Shown here: one piece after another, positions 10,301 to 17,391 of the stretch | How positions within the stretch are numbered: the first letter of the stretch is position 1 | Layout: each line of letters opens with the position of its first letter | The notes under the pieces: generated by a model | What the model was told of the DNA's origin: nothing | What the model saw: the letters and a program-made list of their open reading frames with translations, nothing else | Databases searched by the model: none | Program-made: the position numbers and the translations under genes | NCBI GenBank assembly: GCA_963666765.1 | Contig: OY762933.1 | Location: 1,240,001-1,304,000 of the forward strand | Direction of reading: 5' to 3' | DNA: 64,000 bases | Origin: Foliamicus sp963666765 | Lineage (GTDB): Bacteria; Pseudomonadota; Gammaproteobacteria; Steroidobacterales; Foliamicaceae

Positions 10301-10314
10301 GTCAGCATGTCTGA
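7306..10314 (+). CDS. soxA: Sarcosine oxidase subunit alpha
   Basis: Start taken at ATG 7306, giving 1002 residues, the family length; the open frame extends upstream through soxD but that is an overlap. Domains in order: a ferredoxin-like N-terminal fold without iron-sulfur cysteines (RSFKLRRPRGIVGSG), a pyridine-nucleotide-binding flavoprotein domain (CDVLVAGGGPAGLMAALAAA, near residue 168), and a C-terminal GcvT-like tetrahydrofolate domain beginning around residue 650 (LGVMDASTLGKIDARGPD). This subunit binds NAD and transfers the oxidised methyl group of sarcosine to tetrahydrofolate. It overlaps soxG by 8 bp, so the order soxB-soxD-soxA-soxG is complete. Confidence 0.95.
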   Translation: MAPAQPNRLPRGGRIDRSRPLAFSFDGKACEGFAGDTLASALIANGVSLVGRSFKLRRPRGIVGSGAEEPNAIMQIGEGAAALPNLPATQVVLHDGLVARTTRGWPGVRFDVGAINDVFGRVLAAGFYYKTFMYPRSWWKHYEHAIRKSAGFGQAPEGPDPDRYEHMNAHCDVLVAGGGPAGLMAALAAARSGARVMLADEQDEFGGGLLSCAASIDGAPAAEWAAAAVAELRDREDCVLLPSGTVFGYYDHNFLTIAERCAGSPDGSGGGGVRERLWRVRARQVVLAQGSLERPLVFCNNDRPGVMLASAVSTYIERYAVLPGRRAVVFTNNDSAYRAAIDLAGAGAEVAAIVDSRPGGAGELGLRAQALGIPVLAGHVVTDVAGQYRVTGASIAPWNGESWENVESTIRIDCDLLAVSGGWSPAVHLHSQAGGRLAWNDSRLCFLPAETRQANVSAGAGNGKSSLRECLADGLRAGAEAVSRLGLKTAAIRVPDAHADAVENPIEPLWRVPAAKDADRCPGQFIDFQNDTTVADIRLAAREGYRNVEHVKRYTALGFGTDQGKLGNINGMAVLADTLGKEIPEVGTTTFRPAYTPVSFGVCAGESVGELYDPVRTTAIHEWHVAAGAPMEVVGQWRRPWYFPRDGEDLDAAVARECLAVRKSLGVMDASTLGKIDARGPDVVEFLERIYTHNVGRMRVGRCAYGIMLGEDGMLMDDGVMARTGERRFYLTTTTGGAGGVLSWMEKWLQTEWPELEVYLTSLTDHYSTIAAAGPDSRRLLEELGCDIPLDKDNFPFMAVKPAVLAGMDVTLFRVSFSGELAFEINIDSNHALAMWRRIMEAGKEFDITPYGTEAMHVLRAEKGFVIAGQDTDGSVTPEDLGMNWLLSMEKDFLGKRSLKRPDCLRKDRKQWVGLLSRDGQTVLEEGTQLVGETGKSAAMCGHVTSSYFSACLGHPIALALVAGGRGRNGETIYAARPDRDPLPVQIVSPVFYDPKGQRQHV

Positions 10315-10906
10315 GGCCGGTCACCGCCACCATGGCCTGGAACCCTTTTTCGCCGAGGTGGAATCCGCGCCGGAGGCGCGCGTGGCCATCAGCGTCCGGA
10401 CCGGCCGCGGGTTCCTCAACCTCAGGCTGAATCCACGCGACAGACAGGCCCTTGAGGCCGCCGAGCGGGTCCTGGGCCAAGCCATGCCGCTGGGCGCGAA
10501 TACGTTCACGGCCGGCAAGCACAAAGTCTATTGGCTGGGACCGGACGAGTGGCTGATCGGGGCCGGCGCGGAGCGCGCCTCCCGTCTCGCCAGCAGACTC
10601 GCCGAGGCGCTTGACAGATTCCACGCCGCAGTCAACGACGTAAGCGGCGGGCATGTCGAACTGCGGGTCAGTGGCGCCCACGCGCGAACGGTGCTGGCGA
10701 AGGGATGCACCCTGGATCTGCATCCGCGGGAATTCGCCCCGGGGCAATGCGCGCAAACAGGTCTGGGCAGGACGGCTGTCCTGCTGGCCACCGCCGGTGA
10801 CCCATCAACCTACACCATCATCGTTCGCCGTAGCTTTTCCGACTACCTGTGCCGCTGGCTGGCAAATGCCGCGCGGCCCCTCGGCGCCGGATTCTCGGTA
10901 CTCTAG
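10307..10906 (+). CDS. soxG: Sarcosine oxidase subunit gamma
   Basis: 199 residues from ATG 10307, which overlaps the end of soxA. It resembles the weakly conserved gamma subunit: a GcvT-like single domain with LGPDEWLIGA, a DVSGGHVELRVSGAHARTVLAKGC segment and a C-terminal RRSFSDYLCRWL. The subunit helps assemble the sarcosine oxidase heterotetramer. It is the last gene of the operon; a convergent hydrolase gene ends 33 bp downstream. Identification rests partly on position after soxA. Confidence 0.88.
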   Translation: MSEAGHRHHGLEPFFAEVESAPEARVAISVRTGRGFLNLRLNPRDRQALEAAERVLGQAMPLGANTFTAGKHKVYWLGPDEWLIGAGAERASRLASRLAEALDRFHAAVNDVSGGHVELRVSGAHARTVLAKGCTLDLHPREFAPGQCAQTGLGRTAVLLATAGDPSTYTIIVRRSFSDYLCRWLANAARPLGAGFSVL

Positions 10907-10939
10907 CGGCGCAGGTTCCTGCCCTGAGCGAAGGCAGGG

Positions 10940-11779
10940 TCAGCCCAGAAAGGCCAGTACTTCCTCGGCGATCGCGCCGGCGCCCTCTTCCATTACGGCG
11001 CGGGTCACGTCCTTGCGTTCCACGAAGCGGGCGCCGGGAATTTCCGCGGCCGCCCTGCGCGTGTACTCCTTGAGCATGTACTGGCTTGCGACTACCAGTG
11101 TTTCGTGCTGAACGGCGCGAAAGCGCGTCGCGCAATCGTAGGTGAGCGTGGCGTGGTAGCCCCAGTTGGCCCGCTCCCCCGCGCGCAACAATTCCACGAA
11201 GTTGCCGAAAGCCCGGTTGAACGGCATCCCGTCCAGGCGCTTTGCCACGCTGAACTCCCAGGCGTTCGCAAGGCTTGACAGGTCCGCCGTGTAGCGGGTG
11301 TCGGCGGTCGATTTCGCGTATCGGGCGGCCTGCTGCTCCGGCGTGAAATAGGGCACATCCACCAGCACCATCCGGCGCACCCATTCGGGTTTGAGCCGCG
11401 CCATTTCGACAGCCAAAAGGCAGCCGCTGTGAAAGCCGAGCAGATCGACGGCTTCCCCACCGAACTCGCCTGAGTCGTCGGCCGCCTCCAGCATCGCAGC
11501 TGCCAGCTCGTCCATTGAGAGCATGTGCTCGGGCGGGTCGGAACCGCCAAATCCCGGGCAATCCGGCGCGCATACCAGGCGCTGTTTTCCCAGAAGCGGT
11601 GCGATCGTGCCGAAGAAGCTGCCACTGTAGGGAAATGGGTGCAGGCACAGCAGCGGCGGTTCGGCCCAAGGAAGCCGGGACCTCGTGTCCTCGGCGGAGG
11701 CAGCACGCCCCTGTTCCCGGGGATCGAAAATGCGCAGGTGAACCTGACCGAACCGCGTGGTTGCGTAGGCGCGCCTCAT
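10940..11779 (-). CDS. Alpha/beta hydrolase
   Basis: 279 residues with the alpha/beta-hydrolase pattern: LLCLHPFPYSGSFF (oxyanion-loop region), DCPGFGGSD, and the nucleophile elbow LLGFHSGC with Ser in the GxSxG position. The usual C-terminal catalytic histidine is not obvious: the last 30 residues (FVERKDVTRAVMEEGAGAI) contain none. It may be a divergent or catalytically altered member. Substrate is unknown. It follows gcvPB on the same strand after a hairpin repeat, so co-transcription is uncertain. Confidence 0.72.
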   Translation of the reverse strand: MRRAYATTRFGQVHLRIFDPREQGRAASAEDTRSRLPWAEPPLLCLHPFPYSGSFFGTIAPLLGKQRLVCAPDCPGFGGSDPPEHMLSMDELAAAMLEAADDSGEFGGEAVDLLGFHSGCLLAVEMARLKPEWVRRMVLVDVPYFTPEQQAARYAKSTADTRYTADLSSLANAWEFSVAKRLDGMPFNRAFGNFVELLRAGERANWGYHATLTYDCATRFRAVQHETLVVASQYMLKEYTRRAAAEIPGARFVERKDVTRAVMEEGAGAIAEEVLAFLG

Positions 11780-11811
11780 CCCCGTCCCTGACCTCCTGGA
11801 TTACAACTCAA

Positions 11812-11916
11812 GCCCTTTCAGGCCCTGTTGTTCCGGGAGACGCATGAACCCATCCCTGGAGCTTGCTCCGGCATCCCTGCCTCCAATACTCCCGGAAAAA
11901 CAGGGCCTGAAAGGGC
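11812..11916. repeat. Long dispersed hairpin repeat, copy 1
   Basis: The two ends form a near-perfect stem: GCCCTTTCAGGCCCTGTT pairs with AACAGGGCCTGAAAGGGC (18 bp), and after one mismatch TTCCGGGAG pairs with CTCCCGGAA (9 bp). The roughly 50-nt apical part contains GACGCATGAACCCATCC and TGGAGCTTGCTCCGGCATCC. The same apical sequence occurs inverted at 19210-19315 with different but again self-complementary arms. It lies between gcvPB and the hydrolase gene and could terminate gcv transcription, but it lacks a clear T tract. Confidence 0.75.
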
Positions 11917-11973
11917 GGGATCGAAGCATCGAGGGCGGGACGCCCCCTTTCCCGCAGAGACAAGGCAATTTGC

Positions 11974-13446
11974 TCAATCCCGCCGCCGCGCCGGCGCGTA
12001 GGCAAGGTCCGGCTTGCGGGCGGCGAGCACCTCGTCGGGCCGGCGAATCGGCATGCGGTGCGGCGCGGAACGCACTGCCTCGGGATCGCTCAGGGCCGCG
12101 TCGCGGATGCGCACCATGGCGTCAATCAGCGCATCCAGCGCTTCGGGCGACTCGGTTTCGGTGGGTTCGATGAGCAGGCACTCCGGAACCAGCAGCGGGA
12201 AGTACACGGTAGGCGCATGAAAGCCCTCGTCCAGCATGGCCTTGGCGAAATCGGCCGCGGTCACGCCGGTCTCGTCCCGCAGCCGTTTGAGGCTGATCAC
12301 GAACTCGTGGCCGGCGCGGCGCTCGGGATAGGCCAGGTCGAAGCCCTCTTCCGCGAGACGGAGCGCCAGGTAGTTGGCGTTGAGCACCGCGTGGTCGGCC
12401 ACCCGCTGCAGGCCCTCGCGCCCGAGCATCCTCAGGTACACCCAGGCGCGCAGCAGCACGCCGACGTTGCCGCCGTTGGCCGCCAGCCGCCCGATGCTGT
12501 CCGGGCTGTCGGTTTGCCACCGGTAGGTCCCGTCGGACTTTTCCACGTACGGCACCGGGAGAAAAGGCTTGAGCGCGCTCGCCACGCCCACCGCTCCGGC
12601 GCCGGGACCGCCACCGCCATGCGGCGTGGAAAAGGTCTTGTGCAGGTTCAGATGCACCGCGTCAAAGCCCATGTCGCCGGGCAGCACGCGCCCCAGCAGG
12701 GCGTTGAGATTGGCGCCGTCGTAGTACAGCAGGCCGCCGGCGGCGTGAACCCGCTTCGATATCTCCAGGATGCGGCGCTCGAACACGCCTAATGTCGAAG
12801 GGTTGGTGAGCATGATGCCGGCAGTGCGCGGGCCCAGCGCCTGATCCAGTGCGTCGAGTTCGATATCGCCGTCCGTCCCGGTGGCGATTTCCCGCACCTT
12901 CAAACCGCACATGGCCGCCGTCGCCGGGTTGGTCCCGTGCGCGGCGTCGGGAACGATGATTTCGTCGCGGCCGTAGTCTCCACGCGCATGGTGGTAGGCC
13001 TTGAACATCGCCACTCCGGCGAATTCGCCCTGCGCTCCGGCCATCGGCGCCAGCGTGATGGCCTCCATGCCGGTTACGGCGGCCAGCATGTCCTGGAGCT
13101 CGTAAAGGCACTCCAGAAGGCCCTGGGAGGAGGCTTCCGGCGCCCCCGGGTGTACGTCCAGAAAACCCGGAAGCGAGGCCAGCCGATGGCAGGCCCGCGG
13201 GTTGTATTTCATGGTGCAGGAACCCAGCGGATAGCTGTTGGTGTCGATGGAGAAATTAAGCTGCGACAGGCGCGTGTAATGGCGCACCACGTCCAGCTCG
13301 GAGACTTCCGGCAAGGGCGCGGCGCGATCCCGGATCAGCTCTGCCGGCAGGCCGGAAGGGGCCGCGCCCTCGCCCGCCGGCATTTGCGCACGGGCGCGCC
13401 GGCCGGGCCGCGACACGTCGAAAATAAGGCGAGTGTGCTGTCCCAT
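11974..13446 (-). CDS. gcvPB: Glycine dehydrogenase (decarboxylating) subunit 2
   Basis: 490 residues, C-terminal half of the two-subunit P-protein of the glycine cleavage system. The pyridoxal-phosphate lysine lies in HLNLHKTFSTPHGGGG, followed by the glycine-rich GPG loop. The family N-terminus normally begins near LIFDVSRPGRR; here six extra residues (MGQHTR) are encoded by a dispersed repeat whose AGTGTGCTGTCCCAT end supplies the ATG. The protein decarboxylates glycine and passes the aminomethyl group to the lipoyl arm of GcvH, working with GcvPA just upstream. Confidence 0.95.
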   Translation of the reverse strand: MGQHTRLIFDVSRPGRRARAQMPAGEGAAPSGLPAELIRDRAAPLPEVSELDVVRHYTRLSQLNFSIDTNSYPLGSCTMKYNPRACHRLASLPGFLDVHPGAPEASSQGLLECLYELQDMLAAVTGMEAITLAPMAGAQGEFAGVAMFKAYHHARGDYGRDEIIVPDAAHGTNPATAAMCGLKVREIATGTDGDIELDALDQALGPRTAGIMLTNPSTLGVFERRILEISKRVHAAGGLLYYDGANLNALLGRVLPGDMGFDAVHLNLHKTFSTPHGGGGPGAGAVGVASALKPFLPVPYVEKSDGTYRWQTDSPDSIGRLAANGGNVGVLLRAWVYLRMLGREGLQRVADHAVLNANYLALRLAEEGFDLAYPERRAGHEFVISLKRLRDETGVTAADFAKAMLDEGFHAPTVYFPLLVPECLLIEPTETESPEALDALIDAMVRIRDAALSDPEAVRSAPHRMPIRRPDEVLAARKPDLAYAPARRRD

Positions 13447-13491
13447 GAGTGCGTTGCCGTTCAGAGCGGGCCTGAAGCGTCAGTGCAAGGC
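13432..13491. repeat. Dispersed repeat (AGTGTGCTGTCCCAT family) between gcvPA and gcvPB
   Basis: About 60 bp beginning AGTGTGCTGTCCCATGAG and ending GTGCAAGGCG aligns with 51325-51384, with matching blocks GTGTGCTGTCCCAT, TTGCC, TTCAGA, CGGGCC and TGCAAGGC. A shorter 18-bp match is at 32334-32351. It covers both the start codon of gcvPB and the stop of gcvPA, so it is part of the coding ends of both genes. Confidence 0.6.
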
Positions 13492-14861
13492 GCCGACCCT
13501 ACCGACTGCAGGTTACGGCCCATCAACTCGCGCAGGGTCGAGGCATAGCGCCCGATGTCCTCGCTCGTACGCATTTCGGTGGCGCATACCAGGAAGGCGT
13601 GGCCGAGTTCAGGGTACTCCCCGGATACGTCGATGCCTCCCAGGATGCCCTCTTCGGCCAGGGCGGCAAGGACCGGCGCCACCGGACGGTCCAGGCAGAG
13701 GACATCTTCTTGGAAAAAGGGCGCATCGAAGGCCCTCTGCACGCCGGGAACGGCCGTCAGCGCCGCGACCAGTTCGGAGGCCCGTGCATGGCAGGCGGCC
13801 GCCACCCGTCGCAGCCCCTCGCCGCCCAGGAGGGACATGTATATGGTGGCCGCGGTCACCATCAAGCCCTGGTTGGTGCAGATGTTGGAGGTAGCCCGGC
13901 TGCGGCGAATGTGCTGCTCGCGAGCCTGAAGCGTCAGCACATAGGCTGGTTTGCCGGCCTTGTCGACAGTCCGACCGGCCAGCCGTCCGGGCATTTGCCG
14001 CAAGTACCGCGACTTGCAGGCCAGAAGACCAAGGTACGGTCCGCCGCCGGACATGGGAATGCCCAGGGGCTGGCCCTCGCCGCATACGATATCCGCGCCC
14101 CACTCACCCGGAGGCCGCAGCAATCCCAGCGATACCGGATTGACGCCCACGACCAGCAGGGCTCGCGCCCGGTCGGCCCGCGCCCGCCAGGCCTTGATAT
14201 TCGGGACCCCGCCCAGGTAATTCGGGACGGCCACGGCCAGGGCCGCGAATCCACCTCCGGCTTCCCGGTCCACCGGGGAGAAATCGGCGCGGCCGGACGT
14301 ATCCATCGGCACTTCGACCAGTTCGATCCCCTGCCCGCGCAACAGGGTGTGGGCCACCCTCCGCCAGGCCGGATGTACTGAACGCGCCACCAGGATCCGC
14401 TTCGATCCCGACTGCTTGTTGCAGCGGACAGCCATCAGGCAGGCCTCCGCGAACGCCGTGGCTCCGTCGTAGAGCGAAGCGTTGGCCACGTCCATGCCGG
14501 TCAGCCCGGCAATCATGGTCTGGTATTCGTAGGTCAGCTGCAGCGAACCCTGGGCCGCTTCGGGCTGGTAGGGCGTGTAGTTGCTGTAGAACTCGCCGCG
14601 CGAAGCAATGTCCCAGATCGCCGCCGGTATGTGGTGCTCATACGCGCCGCCACCGGCAAAGCACAGCAGCGCTTCATTGCGCCGGGCCCGCTCCCGCGCA
14701 ATCCGGGTTACGCCGGCCTCATCCAGGCCCGGAAAAATATGCGGCGGTTCGTCCTTGAGCAGGCTGTCCGGAATCTCGTCGTACAGATCCCGGAAACGGC
14801 TCACGCCCATCCGGCTCAGCATTTCTTCTGTCTGCTCTCCGGTGTGAGGAACGAAAGGCAT
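13461..14861 (-). CDS. gcvPA: Glycine dehydrogenase (decarboxylating) subunit 1
   Basis: 466 residues, N-terminal half of the split P-protein. Typical sequence includes MPFVPHTGEQTEEMLSRMG at the start, LCFAGGGAYEHHIPAAIWDI, EFYSNYTPYQPE and QGSLQLTYEYQTMIAGLTGM. It lacks the pyridoxal-phosphate lysine, as expected for this subunit. The last residues (SAPCTDASGPL) fall in a dispersed repeat and are probably not conserved. It precedes gcvPB by 14 bp. The other glycine cleavage genes gcvH and gcvT lie 1 kb upstream on the same strand, separated by a toxin-antitoxin pair. Confidence 0.95.
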   Translation of the reverse strand: MPFVPHTGEQTEEMLSRMGVSRFRDLYDEIPDSLLKDEPPHIFPGLDEAGVTRIARERARRNEALLCFAGGGAYEHHIPAAIWDIASRGEFYSNYTPYQPEAAQGSLQLTYEYQTMIAGLTGMDVANASLYDGATAFAEACLMAVRCNKQSGSKRILVARSVHPAWRRVAHTLLRGQGIELVEVPMDTSGRADFSPVDREAGGGFAALAVAVPNYLGGVPNIKAWRARADRARALLVVGVNPVSLGLLRPPGEWGADIVCGEGQPLGIPMSGGGPYLGLLACKSRYLRQMPGRLAGRTVDKAGKPAYVLTLQAREQHIRRSRATSNICTNQGLMVTAATIYMSLLGGEGLRRVAAACHARASELVAALTAVPGVQRAFDAPFFQEDVLCLDRPVAPVLAALAEEGILGGIDVSGEYPELGHAFLVCATEMRTSEDIGRYASTLRELMGRNLQSVGSAPCTDASGPL

Positions 14862-14957
14862 TTGCTATGCGGAGGCTTGCGTGGACGCAATAATTTGTTG
14901 CGGCTTGTAACCTGCGGAATGGTACCCGCATTTCACTCCCGCGGGTAGCGAACAGCG

Positions 14958-15284
14958 TTACTCGCCGGGTTCCCGTAACCACGCCGGTATGTCTCGCGCG
15001 CCATGAAGCACGCGCCAGACATCAATCCCCCTGTCTCCTTCCATATAGAAGACCAGGTAAGGAAACTTCCCCACCTTTCGGCAGCGCAAGCCGGCAATAT
15101 CCAGCTCGTGCGCGTATCGCGGTGAGCCGGCTGCCGGTTGATCAGAAACAGACTGAAGGGTTTCCTGGAGTGCGTCGATAAATTGAATCGCGATTTTTAC
15201 GCTGGCCACACTCCGGTAATGCCTGATCGCCTCTTCAACGTCGCGCCGCGCCCTCTCCCTGAGGGCTGCCGGCCCGCGCTTCAC
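14958..15284 (-). CDS. ParE/RelE-family toxin
   Basis: 108 residues with the ParE/RelE toxin pattern: an N-terminal helix pair (ARRDVEEAIRHYRS...FIDALQETLQSVSDQPAAGSPRY), then the beta core ending in KFPYLVFYMEGDRGIDVWRVLHGARDIPAWL. ParE proteins inhibit DNA gyrase; RelE types cleave mRNA. The -RVLHGARDIPA- ending favours the ParE branch. The ATG overlaps the stop of the antitoxin gene by 4 bp, a classic coupled arrangement. The pair sits inside the gcv gene group and was probably acquired. Confidence 0.85.
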   Translation of the reverse strand: MKRGPAALRERARRDVEEAIRHYRSVASVKIAIQFIDALQETLQSVSDQPAAGSPRYAHELDIAGLRCRKVGKFPYLVFYMEGDRGIDVWRVLHGARDIPAWLREPGE

Positions 15285-15523
15285 TTTCCGTCGGTTTCAG
15301 CGACAATCTGGCTGCGAAGCCCATCGAAGTATTCTGCGTCGGCCACAACCCCACCAGGCGATGCCGCGCCTTCGAGAATCAATCCGCGCAAACGCTCGCG
15401 GTCGAGGTCCTTGCGGATCAACTCGCGAACGTATTCGCTGGAAGTGCTATAGCCGCGGGCACTGACCTGAGCATTGACGAAGTCCTCCAGAGGTTCGGGA
15501 AGCTTTACATTCATTGTGCTCAT
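15281..15523 (-). CDS. ParD-like ribbon-helix-helix antitoxin
   Basis: 80 residues. The N-terminal MNVKLPEPLEDFVNAQVSARGYSTSSEYVRELIRKD is a typical ribbon-helix-helix DNA-binding domain of ParD/CopG antitoxins. The C-terminal part should bind and neutralise the downstream toxin, whose start overlaps this stop by 4 bp. Such antitoxins usually repress their own promoter, expected just upstream of 15523. The gene sits amid repeat debris between gcvH and gcvPA. Confidence 0.85.
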   Translation of the reverse strand: MSTMNVKLPEPLEDFVNAQVSARGYSTSSEYVRELIRKDLDRERLRGLILEGAASPGGVVADAEYFDGLRSQIVAETDGK

Positions 15524-15609
15524 GGGCGAATCCTAGCGGCGCAGCCGGTATTTGGCAACGAGTCCGGGCACGAGTCCGGCCGCCAATTGTTCAAAATTTT
15601 TCGGACGCA

Positions 15610-15758
15610 TCAACGCTCACTGGCCCTTGGGTCCGGCAGGCGATAGCCATTCGATTCGATATAGTTCAGCCACTCCTTCTCCAGGGAGGAACTTGCTGCC
15701 CGATTGCTTCGTGCTCTCGGAGCGGACATATCCTGATCTGTCCGGCTTGAATCCTGAT
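15610..15758 (-). pseudogene. Possible gene remnant cut by a repeat element
   Basis: The last 45 or so codons of an open frame ending at 15610 (SSLEKEWLNYIESNGYRLPDP) read like real protein. The upstream part of the same frame is derived from the inverted-repeat element end at 15759. I read this as the 3' end of a gene whose front was lost when the element inserted or recombined. I do not recognise the family. The remainder of 15524-15866 holds only the repeat end. Confidence 0.25.
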
Positions 15759-15835
15759 TAGGGCCTGTTAACGCTATGCGATGCCGCTCTGCCGGGCCTG
15801 TTTTCTTGACTGACAAGGCGCCACGCTCGCGAACT
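15759..15835. repeat. Solo end of the soxB-soxD type inverted-repeat element
   Basis: TA followed by GGGCCTGTTAACGCTATGCG and on to CCGGGCCTGTTTTCTTGACT copies the right end of the 6747-7015 element in reverse orientation for about 60 bp, with few mismatches. The opposite inverted end is absent, so this is a half element. It lies just past the gcvH stop (15867) and abuts a gene remnant. Confidence 0.75.
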
Positions 15836-15866
15836 TCGTCCGCGACAGGCGCATCAGCCCGAGCCG

Positions 15867-16259
15867 CTAAACGTCTGCCTCCAGCAATTCCACGTACTGT
15901 TCCGGGTCCAGCAAATCGTCCCATGCGGCCGGATCCTCCGGCGCCAGCTCGAACAGCCAGCCGTTGCCGTAGGGATCATTCGAAATGAGCTCCGGGTCCT
16001 CACCAAGGTTTTCGTTCACGGCCACTACGTCGCCGCCCGCCGGTGAATACACGTCGCTGGCCGCCTTGACCGATTCCACCACCGCGCACACGTCGCCGGC
16101 AACGAAGGTCGCGCCCACCTCCGGAGTATCCACGTAGACCAGGTCGCCCAACTGCTCCTGGGCGTAATCGGTCAGGCCGACGACCATCGTTCCGCGGTCC
16201 TCCATGCGCACCCATTCGTGGTCACTGGTGTACTTCAGATCTGTGGGTACTTCCGACAC
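15867..16259 (-). CDS. gcvH: Glycine cleavage system H protein
   Basis: 130 residues, normal for GcvH. It carries the lipoylation lysine in VVESVKAASDVYSPAGGDV, the shuttle arm between the P, T and L proteins. The start (MSEVPTDLKYTSDHEWV) is typical. It follows gcvT by 13 bp on the same strand. The dihydrolipoyl dehydrogenase (L protein) is not in the window. Confidence 0.97.
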   Translation of the reverse strand: MSEVPTDLKYTSDHEWVRMEDRGTMVVGLTDYAQEQLGDLVYVDTPEVGATFVAGDVCAVVESVKAASDVYSPAGGDVVAVNENLGEDPELISNDPYGNGWLFELAPEDPAAWDDLLDPEQYVELLEADV

Positions 16260-16272
16260 TGTCTGTTCCTCT

Positions 16273-17391
16273 TCAGTTTTCCTTGCCGCCGGCGTCTACC
16301 AGTACGCGGCCGCGGCGCACAAACGGCGGCTTTACAACGGCGCACGGCACGCCGGCGCCACGAATCTCAACCTCGCACTCGGTTGGCGCGCCTCGCGGCA
16401 TGCGCGCCAGGCCGATTGAGACGCCCATGGTAGGCGAGTAACCGCCGCTGGTCACCACGCCCGGACCCACCGGAGTGCGTACCGGCTGGCCCGCGCGAAG
16501 CATACCCCTTTTCTGCATGACCAGGCCCTTGAAAACGGGCAGATCCGGATTGCCGATCAGCCCTTCCAGCGCGCGCCGCCCGATGAAGTTCCGTTCCGGC
16601 GGATCCATCGCCACTGTCCATTTCAGCCCGCAGTGCAGCGGCGTAAGCGACGCGTCCATATCCTGGCCGTACAGGCACAGGCCGGCCTCCAGCCGTAACG
16701 TATCGCGCGCGCCCAGCCCGCAGGGGACGACGGCCGCCTCAAGCAATGCCCGCCAGAACGCCGCTCCGGTAGTCTGGTCGAGATAGATTTCAAAGCCGTC
16801 TTCACCCGTATATCCGGTGCGTGCGGCCAGGATGCCCTCCTCATCCATGGCGTGGAAGGGCTTAAGTGCGGCCAGGGCGGCGGCGAAATCGCGCGAAATC
16901 ACCGAGCCGGCAACCGCGACGCCGCGTTCCATGGCCCCGGGCCCCTGAACCGCCAGCGTTACCCGCCCGTCCTCCGGCGCGATTCTCACGGGAAAGGCCC
17001 GCGCCACTTTGCGCAACTGCTCGCGCACGCTATCAACGGTGGCCGCGTTGCTCACAACGCGGTAGCGGTCATCGGCAAGCCGGTATGCGATCAGGTCGTC
17101 AAGCACGCAGCCGGAATCGTCGAGCAGGCAGGTATAGAGTCCGGCCACGCGCCCGCCCAGGCGATCGATGTCGTTGGCGAGCAGGCGGCGCAGAAAGACC
17201 TTGGCGCCACGCCCCGACACCGCGGTCAGCGCCAGGTGCGAAACATCGAACACGCCGGCGGCGCCGCGCACCGCGTGATGCTCGGATACCTGCGAACCGT
17301 AGTGCAGCGGCAACTCCCAACCGGCGAACTCCACCATACGCCCCCCGCAGGCGCGGTGCTGTTCGACCAGGGGGGTCGCTCTAGCCGGCAT
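16273..17391 (-). CDS. gcvT: Glycine cleavage system aminomethyltransferase T protein
   Basis: Start chosen at ATG 17391 (MPARATPLVEQHRACGGRMV), giving 372 residues, the family length; an open frame continues 39 codons upstream inside the DUF885 gene. Typical features are FAGWELPLHYGSQVSEHHAVR, GVFDVSHL and a C-terminal barrel with GVVTSGGYSPT. GcvT releases ammonia and transfers the methylene carbon from the H protein to tetrahydrofolate. The start overlaps the end of the upstream DUF885 gene by 11 bp, so the two are translationally close. Confidence 0.95.
   Translation of the reverse strand: MPARATPLVEQHRACGGRMVEFAGWELPLHYGSQVSEHHAVRGAAGVFDVSHLALTAVSGRGAKVFLRRLLANDIDRLGGRVAGLYTCLLDDSGCVLDDLIAYRLADDRYRVVSNAATVDSVREQLRKVARAFPVRIAPEDGRVTLAVQGPGAMERGVAVAGSVISRDFAAALAALKPFHAMDEEGILAARTGYTGEDGFEIYLDQTTGAAFWRALLEAAVVPCGLGARDTLRLEAGLCLYGQDMDASLTPLHCGLKWTVAMDPPERNFIGRRALEGLIGNPDLPVFKGLVMQKRGMLRAGQPVRTPVGPGVVTSGGYSPTMGVSIGLARMPRGAPTECEVEIRGAGVPCAVVKPPFVRRGRVLVDAGGKEN

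Noticed and set aside
11917..11960. GGGCGGGACGCCC after the hairpin repeat as a separate terminator, with a similar one at 27822
   Set aside because: Stems are only 4 to 5 bp with a 3-nt loop and have no T tract, which is common by chance at this GC content.
14862..14957. Possible glycine riboswitch upstream of gcvPA
   Set aside because: None of the conserved glycine-aptamer blocks could be found in the 96-bp gap or upstream of gcvT.
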